Source of the DNA: Strix aluco | Lineage: Eukaryota; Chordata; Aves; Strigiformes; Strigidae | Length of the DNA: 64,000 nucleotides | Direction: 5' to 3' | Assembly (NCBI RefSeq): GCF_031877795.1 | Contig: NC_133971.1 | Coordinates: forward strand, 13,122,325 to 13,186,324 | In this document: positions 26,001-33,900 of the stretch, one piece after another | Numbering within the stretch: the stretch's first letter is position 1 | Layout: every line of letters starts with the position of its first letter | Notes under the pieces: generated by a model | What the model was told of the DNA's origin: nothing | What the model saw: the letters and a program-made list of their open reading frames with translations, nothing else | Database searches by the model: none | Program-made: the position numbers and the translations under genes

Positions 26001-26127
26001 TATGAATATTTTCTGTTTCTAGAGTGTCTCTGGCTTAAGACTTACAGACACGTTTCTGAAGAGAACATACGAGTATGATGATATTGCACAAGTCTGTGTA
26101 GTTTCTTCAGAAGTCAAACAAAGCTGA
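2012..26127 (+). CDS. TRAPPC13: TRAPPC13, complete coding region in 13 exons
   Basis: TRAPPC13 is a subunit of TRAPP III, the Rab1/Ypt1 exchange-factor complex of the early secretory pathway and autophagy (DUF974 family, all-beta Ig-like folds). I read 13 coding exons: 2012-2057, 8674-8742, 9612-9711, 10317-10401, 11126-11253, 11390-11462, 14495-14539, 17991-18008, 20211-20344, 21520-21718, 24793-24893, 25782-25929 and 26023-26127. They total 1251 nt, giving 416 residues plus stop; the human protein is 417. All junctions are GT-AG and keep frame. Recognisable family stretches include [41 protein letters not shown] and [14 protein letters not shown]. Nothing is broken. It shares a promoter with TRIM23, hosts SHLD3 in intron 1, and converges with SGTB. 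Confidence 0.97.
2058..4248 (+). other. TRAPPC13 intron 1, left part
   Basis: CpG-rich until about 2480, then AT-rich. It holds a 19-base poly(A) run at 2692-2710 and a CA/TACA-rich patch at about 3147-3170. It ends at a good polypyrimidine tract and AG (4241-4248), probably the acceptor of the SHLD3 exon. Confidence 0.7.
4384..5133 (+). CDS. SHLD3: SHLD3, shieldin complex subunit 3 (single coding exon)
   Basis: SHLD3 (RINN1) links REV7/MAD2L2 to SHLD2 in shieldin, which protects DNA double-strand-break ends from resection downstream of 53BP1-RIF1 and favours end joining. This intronless 249-codon frame is near the human length of 250. It carries the FxPWFP motif (FTPWFP, residues 36-41) and the REV7-binding PxxxPP motif (PKKSPP, 51-56). 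The conserved C-terminal domain is recognisable from [15 protein letters not shown], through [12 protein letters not shown], to [10 protein letters not shown]. The middle, about residues 60-150, is polar and diverged. The ATG at 4384 gives [10 protein letters not shown], matching the mammalian start closely. It lies in intron 1 of TRAPPC13 on the same strand, as in mammals. No breaks are seen. Confidence 0.94.
   Translation: MEVVLHYRPPQRDLIKLQKFAEAAVEEFPIRQLPRFTPWFPNDLHRLPLKPKKSPPVISCEEAEELKQLFTPSEYVTGSPDYDCTKDLLEFQTKLKHGQTLIQAQTVHRPINLENPGESPPNGQQKLKRSWSVSLPSPKLKEKILPLSQELQNNLERLKLHAFYRAKWTIEQSICNNQNLEDIWIKLNRLIKQNELPSCNATIQRSVGQIWIFCDILYCEYVRNILREKLNLTDKMNLLVHKFGIIFSL
5153..5158 (+). terminator. 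SHLD3 poly(A) signal
   Basis: Canonical AATAAA about 20 bp after the SHLD3 stop codon, with GT/T-rich sequence following. The 3' UTR would be very short. A later AATAAA near 5452 is an alternative. Confidence 0.6.
5176..8673 (+). other. TRAPPC13 intron 1, right part
   Basis: About 3.5 kb of AT-rich intron between the SHLD3 exon and TRAPPC13 exon 2. Short chance reading frames occur, the longest being 88 codons at 5951-6217. A 15-base A run lies near 8618-8632. I recognise no repeat or exon. Confidence 0.7.
8674..8742 (+). CDS. TRAPPC13: TRAPPC13 coding exon 2
   Basis: Residues 16-38. The acceptor is TTTTTGCAG|TG and the donor CCCG|GTATG. It encodes [18 protein letters not shown]. Confidence 0.95.
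9612..9711 (+). CDS. TRAPPC13: TRAPPC13 coding exon 3
   Basis: Residues 39-71. The acceptor is TTCTACAG|GT and the donor TTGG|GTAAG. It encodes [15 protein letters not shown] and [13 protein letters not shown]. Confidence 0.95.
10317..10401 (+). CDS. TRAPPC13: TRAPPC13 coding exon 4
   Basis: Residues 72-100, from [17 protein letters not shown] to the donor GAAG|GTATG. The acceptor is ACACAG. Confidence 0.95.
11126..11253 (+). CDS. TRAPPC13: TRAPPC13 coding exon 5
   Basis: Residues 101-142. It encodes [15 protein letters not shown] and [15 protein letters not shown]. The acceptor is CCCCAG and the donor CACAT|GTAAGG. Confidence 0.95.
11390..11462 (+). CDS. TRAPPC13: TRAPPC13 coding exon 6
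   Basis: Residues 143-167, with [13 protein letters not shown] before the donor CAG|GTATT. The intron before it is only 136 bp. Confidence 0.95.
11463..14494 (+). other. TRAPPC13 intron 6
   Basis: Three kb of AT-rich intron. Chance frames at 12407-12751 (plus) and 13340-13570 (minus) lack recognisable protein content. Nothing else is seen. Confidence 0.65.
14495..14539 (+). CDS. TRAPPC13: TRAPPC13 coding exon 7
   Basis: Residues 168-182 ([15 protein letters not shown]). Forty-five nt, in phase at both ends. Acceptor TTTCAG, donor GAG|GTGAGA. Confidence 0.95.
14540..17990 (+). other. TRAPPC13 intron 7
   Basis: About 3.45 kb between exon 7 and the microexon. It contains an A run near 16731-16747 and ends in a long pyrimidine-rich stretch. 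I see no recognisable element. Confidence 0.65.
17991..18008 (+). CDS. TRAPPC13: TRAPPC13 microexon 8 (18 nt)
   Basis: An 18-nt phase-0 exon encoding SDLSSV, residues 183-188, exactly the piece needed between exon 7 (FYNAE) and exon 9 (TDEVFLEAQ). A strong pyrimidine tract ending CCCATTAG precedes it. The donor GTG|GTAAT is followed by a long T-rich stretch. Skipping keeps the frame, so it may be a cassette exon. Confidence 0.85.
19198..19262 (-). mobile_element. CR1 3'-end fragment
   Basis: The stretch GAATAGAATATTTCAGTTGG, AAGGGACAT and ATCATCTAGGCCAAC is the decayed, minus-oriented CR1 3' tail (avian consensus: AGAATCATAGAAT, TTGGAAGGGAC, TCATCTAGTCCAACC). Only about 65 bp is recognisable. 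Confidence 0.6.
19295..19319 (+). repeat. Poly(C)-poly(T) homopolymer block
   Basis: About 11 C bases are followed at once by about 13-14 T bases, just downstream of the CR1 fragment. Length is likely to vary and is prone to sequencing error. Confidence 0.8.
20211..20344 (+). CDS. TRAPPC13: TRAPPC13 coding exon 9
   Basis: Residues 189-232, from [12 protein letters not shown] through [11 protein letters not shown]. The acceptor is TTTTTTTCAG and the donor AAAG|GTATG. Confidence 0.95.
20345..21519 (+). other. TRAPPC13 intron 9
   Basis: AT-rich intron with only chance frames. I see nothing notable. Confidence 0.65.
21520..21718 (+). CDS. TRAPPC13: TRAPPC13 coding exon 10
   Basis: Residues 233-299, including [19 protein letters not shown] and [19 protein letters not shown]. 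Acceptor CTCTTAG, donor AATG|GTAAGT. It is the longest coding exon of the gene. Confidence 0.95.
21719..24792 (+). other. TRAPPC13 intron 10
   Basis: Three kb of intron. From about 23.1 to 24.2 kb the base composition is more even, and both strands carry interrupted open stretches: plus 23730-24200 (156 codons) and minus 23188-23370 (60 codons, cysteine-containing). This could be an old mobile-element remnant, but I recognise no family. Confidence 0.5.
24793..24893 (+). CDS. TRAPPC13: TRAPPC13 coding exon 11
   Basis: Residues 300-332, [17 protein letters not shown] to CKITNC. Acceptor CTTCTCAG, donor GCAG|GTAATG. Confidence 0.95.
24894..25781 (+). other. TRAPPC13 intron 11
   Basis: AT-rich intron of 888 bp ending in the TAGCAG tandem acceptor. 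I see nothing else. Confidence 0.65.
25782..25929 (+). CDS. TRAPPC13: TRAPPC13 coding exon 12
   Basis: Residues 333-382, [18 protein letters not shown] to SVQGLQ. The acceptor is a TAGCAG tandem; using the second AG matches the mammalian protein. Donor CAA|GTAAGT. Confidence 0.93.
26023..26127 (+). CDS. TRAPPC13: TRAPPC13 coding exon 13 (C-terminus and stop)
   Basis: Residues 383-416 and TGA, with [17 protein letters not shown]. The last five residues (EVKQS) differ from the human end. The preceding intron is only 93 bp. Confidence 0.95.
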   Translation, partial: SVSGLRLTDTFLKRTYEYDDIAQVCVVSSEVKQS

Positions 26128-26345
26128 AGAAAAAATTCTGTATTTCTGCTGGGCTTTTATTTTTTGGACCAACTTCTTGATGTTTTTGTAGCCAAATCAT
26201 ATTAAAATGTGTACAAACAAAACCAAATCCCTATATATCTATAAATGTAGCTGCTTATTTAATTTCTCTGACCATTTTTGAATGCTTTAAAATCTTAAAA
26301 ACATGCATATGCATTTACTGAAAATAAAGCTTTTGGAAAAAAGTG
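26128..26345 (+). other. TRAPPC13: TRAPPC13 3' UTR with poly(A) signal at 26323-26328
   Basis: A canonical AATAAA lies about 196 bp after the stop, followed by GT-rich sequence. The end position is approximate. Confidence 0.7.
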
Positions 26346-27504
26346 TCACTCTAGCAAATTATATTACATTAACATTACTTCGGGGCAAGGGGGTGAGATT
26401 GTATGAAATAGCACTTCATACTTATTTAAAAAATAATTAAAATAACAAAAAATATTTAAACATTTTTTAAATTGTGGTTCTGACAAAATTGTTTCAGTTC
26501 CAAGAAACTTGCCTTTTACAGACAAGTTCCTGGAATCCAAACCCCTGAAAGAAATATTTTGTGCCACCTCATGTGGCAGTGTATTTGAATGGTGCATGCA
26601 TAGCCCTAAGAACTGGAGCCTGATAAAGGCATGAGTTAAGAGTGCAGCTGGCACGGTTGAGGTGCTAGCAGCTAGAAGGCAGAGTATCAGCCAAAGAATG
26701 TGCTGGTTGTGGCTCAGTCTTTGGAAAGGAGTAATACAGCAAATCTGTCCCAATTAGCTGCAGTCTTGTGCAAAGCTGTGCGTCCGTGCAATACAGGGCA
26801 TGCTGTGAACGGGCATGCTAATTCTCAATTAGTAGGGAACTGAAAGCTAAAATAGCAGAACACAGGCATTTTTTATTGTTAAACTGAGGCGGTGCAAATT
26901 ATTCTTCCCATCCCAGAGGCATTTTAGTTTTTTAGGAAAACGAGAAGAACCCTGCATGGCTGCCCAAAATTAAGTCCTCCAAAGCATATGCAGGAAGGAA
27001 TTCTGAACTTGGTTAAGCACTGAAATGTACTTTTCCCTAGCTTTGTTTTGACAAAACATGGAAATGTTTTTGGCTGAAATAGCTAAGGTCACCCAAAGGT
27101 AGCCAATACATAAAATGGTGACTGCCTTTCCTAGTTTAACACTAGTTAAACTGAACTAGTTAAACTGGTGTTAAAGATTCTATGCAGTGGCTTGTCATAT
27201 TTCTCAGCTACCATATTGGCACTGTGCAACCTTAGTTAGCTTTGACAGTATTTTACTTAAGGTTTTCCTGTGTATAAAATCTTTAAGTGTAGAATTCAAT
27301 TTTAAAATAGTGGATAAATTTAGGACTGGCTTACTAAATTGAGGGAATGAGTCCATACAGGGAAAAAAAAAAAAAATTAAAACTATATCCTGCACATCTA
27401 ATAAAATGCAGAGCAACCAACATAAACAAGTATTTTAAAGAATACAATTTACCTGTTACTGTAGATGCATCAACAAACTAAAACAGTAAAACCACAACTA
27501 TCCA
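26346..27504. other. Convergent intergenic spacer between TRAPPC13 and SGTB
   Basis: About 1.2 kb between the two 3' ends. It holds an imperfect inverted repeat at 27135-27175, an A run near 27362-27375, and a TTTATT near 26871 that could be an alternative SGTB poly(A) signal. No gene is seen. Confidence 0.6.
27135..27175. repeat. Imperfect inverted repeat, arms about 18 bp
   Basis: TTTAACACTAGTTAAACT is followed after a few bases by AGTTAAACTGGTGTTAAA, its near reverse complement. The block ACTAGTTAAACT also occurs twice in tandem. It could form a hairpin in the spacer between convergent genes. Confidence 0.7.
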
Positions 27505-30500
27505 GACAAAAAATGTAAATAACTTTATTTATAATCTATTTTCAAGTTAAACTGATACAAGTTGAAGGAGACGTAACCAAGTTGAAGGAGATGTCACCAT
27601 ATGATAATAAAGAGGTAGGAGAGATACAGAAATGGTAGACAAGCTGCATTTTGCCAGTATGACTTTCTGTGGCCCTGAAACAGTGTATGAATCCAAAGCT
27701 GCACATTTAGTTCTTTCTCAGTATGCATGAGTGATTTTCTTTGTACTTGTTACAAAACCAAAAGGGCAACTAAAATTTCTAAGCTGAATATTTCATTGTG
27801 TCTTTGTGATCAGGCATAGTTAGAAGAACATAATTCCATGCAAGCAGGTTACAGGAGTTTACAATTTGAGTGCAAAACATTTTCTTCTCTAACAATTATC
27901 ACATTTATATGCTGATGGAACAGTAATGATATGAAACCAATTTGGTGTTAAATGCATATTTACTCAGTTGAATGATAAACTGCAGTTGACCTTAAATTAA
28001 AGCAGTATTTACAGGGATTATGGTTTACCACTTGATCTAGCAGGATGAAAAATTTTAGTGCAAAATAAAGTGCAGTTATTACACAGGAAAAGATTCTGTC
28101 CTCACCCTGTGATTAAGACATATTGCATGACACTGAAACAATCTAGCCTATTCAAGGCAAGATAGACTTTAGCATAAACGATCCCTCTGTTCCTGATTTC
28201 AATGGAAAAGCATGTAATGACAGCTCCTATTATTGATTTCACTGTTTTTTTAGTTAGGCTATAAAGCCCTTTATGTTAATATACAAGAAACAATGTTTAC
28301 AAGTTAAGTATTGTGCCAGTCATAGCACATTCCTAAAGGGTTAGCTGATGCCATCAGCATTTTAATAAATATTCCGGTTACATATTTTTGTACTGGAGTA
28401 AAACCTAAACATGACAGTACTGTAGTATGTGAAATAAAAGTTACCACTCTATAAGATGATTTCAAGAGTAGTTTTCAGGTAACTAACCAATGTTTCATTT
28501 CATTAACCTTGGGTATAGTTCTTCCATAAATCCAGTAAACTATAGGGCTTGTACTTCACAGTACAACTTCTACAGCCAGTCTTTGAATATTCCCGTATTT
28601 TGTAGTTCTTAAGGAACTCTCAAGAGGTTCTTGACACTCTTGTCCTAAAGTAGAAAGGTGACTGCATGAAGGTTGCTGTCACAAAGGATAAATTGAGTAT
28701 GAAAGTTACTGCAGTGCTGTCCAGTCCACTCTGGATTTATTGGTTCCCCTTATCAAAGTTAGTAAAATTCACTCTGAACAGTTGAAAATTTGAAAGAGAA
28801 AACTAAGAGGAACTGTGAAGTTTAACAGGAGATATGCTAGGAGCAATACTTCTCTCCTGAAACAACATGCTATTCCAAGCAATGTACAGTAGTTGTAGCC
28901 CACCTACGGCCTCCATTGATCTTTCTTGTAAATGGTATCCTGTCCTATTAAATGTAACTGAACTTAAGTGGCAGTTTTCTTGAATGGACTAGATTCAGGA
29001 TCTGAACTACTTCTGAAAAAAAATCCTATTAGGGATTTTCTTCTTTGTCATCAGATGTTAAGTGAGTACTGTTACTTGGAAATGTATTTAATGTAAAGCT
29101 TATTGTTACAGCCTCAGAAAAGCAGCTACAGCAACTTACATAGAGAATTTTAAAAAAGCATTTTAATGCTGTGTATATATGCAAGCTCTATTGAATAAAG
29201 TATGAAATGTCTTAAAGTTGTGTAAGTTGCTCTATTAAACTTTACCTCTTTATTCAACAGATGGTAATATGGATTTCCTATTTTTGTGGTTTCTCCAATT
29301 TTAATTTCTCCTTGGATCCAGCTGCATTTTTCCCCCCCATTTTAGTAGGGGAAGACTCATACAATAAATGCACAACTGGCATTTGTTAGAGTCAGTACAT
29401 GACTTAGCCCCAAATTTTGCATTTGCTTCTACCTGAGTTGTTCTTTTTTGACTGCAAGATGAATCAGATATGATGTCTGGAATCCAGGAGTTCCTGTGTA
29501 TTTCTCCATTTGGGAGTCTACTGTTACTCCTCCACATACTTCCCTCTACATACCTTCTCAAGTCTAACTGGCCAGCAGAAATCACTCTGTCTTAGGAATC
29601 AAAGCAGGCTCCTCAAATCAGTTTTTGATATACAAAGAGGAAAGTGTGAGTATTGAGAACCTCTCTAAAGTAAAAACAAAAGTACCTTGTACCAGAAAGC
29701 AGTGTGAACAGTAAGCAGAGTAAAAAAAAGTTAACATCATAATACAGAAAAGCAGTGGTCTCTGAAAGAGTAAGATTCACTGAGCTAGAAAAGCCAGGGT
29801 AGGAACAGAAATACTACAGAGTGGAAGAATCTTTAACTTGGTCATATAATCATCACTTAAGATAGGTATGTGTAATGAAACTTTAAAAAAAAAAATCTTT
29901 AATTGTTTAAGCCAGTGATTTACCACGCAAGAATAGAAAGAGAATCCTTCTAAGGCAATTATTTTTTGATAAATTTTCAGTACTAGTTATTTGTACAGTC
30001 ACAGGACTAGTTTTAGCTTATTACAATTAAGAATTTAAAGCTTATGTTAAATACCGCATACATATGGAATGTAATACAGTTTGCCATGCCTAGGAAAATA
30101 GTGCCATAATGCTGACCTCCAGGGCTACCATCATGATTTGAGGATGTACATGGCAGTAGAAAAGCCTAAAACTTCTTAATACTCTTTCCCAAGCCAAGTT
30201 CCATTTTGGATTCTGTGTATCATTTTACTCAGGATTAGTGTCTTCTCTTTCTCTACATTTTGTGGTACTCCCTTCATATGCAATCATCTCCTTCCCTCCT
30301 GCCCAATGAAGTTGAAAAATATTTCATGTTACTAATGACAGCCCCTCCACAGGCTTGAAGAAACAGACTTCCCAAGCATTCGTTTTAAGTACACTCTATA
30401 GTCCCAACACTGATTTATGTTCATTATAAAAGGGCACATCAGATGGGCCTAGTGTTTCAATATTTGACAGGGAGTACAGCCATAATGAACTTCACCATAA

Positions 30501-30867
30501 GAATAACGTGCCGTTTACACTAGCATTTTAGAATTAAGCTGTTATGCAAGATCAGCCCCCTACAAAACTCTGCATTCAGTAGCCCTGGAGATCAATCTAA
30601 TGCACATACTGAAAATGACTTGTACGTAGGGATTTCAATAAACCACCTATTTAGTGTATTAATTTTCAGAGGAGTAACTATACATAAACGATATGTTCCA
30701 AGTTATGTGCGATAGATCTGTTTAACAGATTTATTCTAGTTTGCCAACACACACAAAGAATTTTCTGTCTTCTATTTAAGCAGAAGAGTTACAATGGTGC
30801 TTTTGCTACTAACTATGGTATGCATTTTGGGGTTATATACCATTCCAATTCACACACCTCCTTTAAG
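27505..30867 (-). other. SGTB: Probable SGTB 3' UTR
   Basis: No gene and no clear mobile element separates the SGTB stop from the candidate poly(A) signal. Short frames here are chance. A 20-bp tandem duplication (AAGTTGAAGGAGAYGTMACC-like) lies at about 27559-27598. The UTR extent is inference. Confidence 0.4.
27524..27529 (-). terminator. Candidate SGTB poly(A) signal
   Basis: AATAAA on the minus strand (TTTATT on plus), 3.3 kb beyond the SGTB stop codon and just before the spacer. It is the best placed canonical signal for a long 3' UTR, but earlier signals may be used. Confidence 0.45.
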
Positions 30868-30979
30868 TCAGGAATGCTCTTCAGTGCTGCCACTGAAAGA
30901 TCTGCTCCGGACATGATTTCTCAGTTGCTCTATGAGCTCTGGATTCTGCTGCTGTATCTGTTGTGCAAACTGCTGCCCC
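30868..30979 (-). CDS. SGTB: SGTB coding exon 10 (Gln-rich tail and stop)
   Basis: Residues 268-304 and TGA. It encodes [19 protein letters not shown] and ends with [13 protein letters not shown]. The acceptor is CAACACAG. Confidence 0.95.
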
Positions 30980-33900
30980 CTGTGTTGAACAGTTTTAAGT
31001 AAAATCAACAAGTGAAAAAACTGACAGGCAGCATTTGTAAGGAAACAGGATATCCCAATACAACTGAAAGGTGCATTATATGGAAGTTAAGACTAAAAAT
31101 AACTTCCTGCATAGTCTTAATCAAGGTATTTGTAGTATTATGACTTTATCTAAAGCGTCTCCAAAGAGGATTTTCATCAGAGCTTCATTTTTGTTCTTTA
31201 GGACTCTTACTTCTACTCGATAACATGGACAAAAAAGTACTACCTTAACTTGGTAAAACTAGAATTTAGCAACAAATCTGCTCCAATCCATTCTAGTTGT
31301 TTAAGATAACTACTTTTATAGATGAAGTGCAACCTTATATTAGTTTTTCCAGAAATACAGTGTGTGGCTGCCAACTTGTGAGCAAGATGTTATTAGTAGA
31401 AATCAAGCATACAATTACACCTTTTGTCTTGTATGGCTGAAGTAATGACAGATCCATCTCCATATCAGTTGTAGCTTAAGAGTTAGATTAATAGGTGACA
31501 ATTCCATGTAAAAGATAAATATAACACTGGTTTACTAAAAAAAGCAAGTAAGTAAAACATACTACTATGGCTTCTCTGTAACTTCATCATTTTGCCCAAG
31601 TAGCAAATTACCAAGACTCCTTCAAACTACAGTGCAGGTTGAAAGAAAGCCACGATTTTCATAGATCTAGGTGAAATACGTGTTTTTTGTGAAACCAGCC
31701 CTTGATTTTGTGGGAGCACATTCCTGTCTATGATGTGAATTATAAATTGCTTTTGTCCTGAAGGAGCAAAACTTAAAAATAGTTTGAAACAGGCTAGAAT
31801 GCTGAAATAAAGTAAAATGGTATGCCCTTTAAGAGGTCTTGCCATATAAGCAAATGACATTTTTGTGTAGGCTCTTCCAGATGATTATTGTTATTATACT
31901 ATAAAAGACTTGGGTCTTGGTTTTTGTAAAAGCTACTCCTCATTATACCGAGTTCGCTGAAGCCTTCCTAGTGTAAATGGAGGGATGCCAGAGCAGAACT
32001 TGTTGCAACCTGTGCTAAGTAAATCTGTAGCTTTTCTAACTAGTGTCTGGGATATCAGGTAGTAAGCTTATCAACACGATTTGAAAGCACATGTAGGAGT
32101 ACTTAAAAGATTTAAAGAAGCATTTTTAGTAAGTGGCATTTAGCAAGAAGAGTGTATGAGAACCACAAAGTGAAACTAAGCACACAATTCAGTCATTCCA
32201 ATTGATGGAAATGTACAAAGCAAACAAACAAGATAGTAGAAAATAAGTCTTCAAGTTCTCAGTTTTAATAATAATCAGGCATACAATGGAGACAGGCCAC
32301 AGTATAATTGTCTTGACACTAGCCCTTTTAAATAGATGTTGCACAATGATGCTTCTACAAATGTACCAGTTAAAACTATGCAATTCTTACTTACGCATGG
32401 ATCAGACTGGACAAATCTGACAGGCCACCAACACCCGCAGCAGGGCCACCAATGGCGTTTGACATCATCCCTGACATCCTGAAATAGTTAGCACAGCGTT
32501 GGCATTGGGGTATGCAGGGACCTTTATAGTAAGCAATAAACCGTAGTTCTTTTTTTGAATTGCTGGGAGGAAATAAGCTGCAAGAGAAAGAATCTGCAGT
32601 AGTTTTGTTTACAGTAAGCAAAAATAAATTACATTTTCAGGAATACAGTACTATCCTCCTTTTCTCTTACTAATTCAAACCCCTAAAGACATTTGTTTTA
32701 ATGGTACTCCATTTTAATACTTACAATTGTTGAACTTGAGGATTCTGCATTAAACTTGCTGCCTAGAATAGACAATATATAGCTGAAATTACAACACATT
32801 TTCTACTGAGGTATCACTGGGTAATACAGGATTTTTTTTTCTTTCTTTCATCAGTAACAACTGTGATGTAGGTTAGGGGCCCAAAAATGGAGGCTAGAAG
32901 TAATTCTCAAGGTCAGACAGTGAGTCAATTTTTTTCCTTCAAAAGAAAAACTACACCACAGGAAAATAATTCATTTGTTCCTGGCTGAATGCCCTGTGTT
33001 CTATCCACTTGACCAGGCATCTTCTGGAAATGACGCAAAAAACCCTTTCCCATATTGAAGAGTACATCTTTTGACTCTAAACAGATGCAGACTAAGTCAT
33101 GTGGCCACTGAAGTGGTACACAGAGTTCCAGTCCTTTTTAATCAGTAATGCCATCGGAGAACTCGCTCACTTCTTCCTTGCCTACTGTCTCTATTATTTG
33201 GACCATAGTATCAGACCAGATGTATCGATCTCTCTTGTGTGCTGTGCATTTCTATACGGAAGCACTGGTTGAAATGTCCTGTTCTAATGAAGCTACCGGA
33301 AAGGCAGTAAAGTTTTAAAGGAAATAAGTATTTTCTTCTCAAAGGAAGTACAGGTTTTTTTGCATTTTTTAATCCAAATTCCATTCTTCAAAGTTAATTA
33401 ATACCATTTAGCTAAGAAAGCCATGCATGGAGAAAAAATTACTGAGGGACAAAACCACAATTTGCTGTTGTACTGGAAGTAAAGGAATGAACTATATATA
33501 CATTATTTATATTCACTGTTAGCACCTCTCGTGAAGTTTTGCACACTTAAGGATGTCAGGGATAATTTGAAAGTGTAAGAACAGAAAGATCTCTTGGGTA
33601 GTTCTCCCCAAGTAGTTATTTTAGTGTTTGGTAGACTGCATCTGAATCAACTACTATTCACTTAAGAGGTGATTTGTTTGTATTCATTGTTGTTAACTGC
33701 TATGTGGAAAATAGAAAATAAATTTTCACCATGCTATTGACAAGTGTTTTACTATCACGCCATCTCTTAAGAACAGCATAGCTAATCTGCGCACATTGCT
33801 GTTCATAAGTAAGATAGAATCAAGTGGAAGATGGGCATTATAGGAGATTTATGCTTCACTTCTTGTTTTGAGTGTAAAATGACTTAGAAAAGTTTAAATT

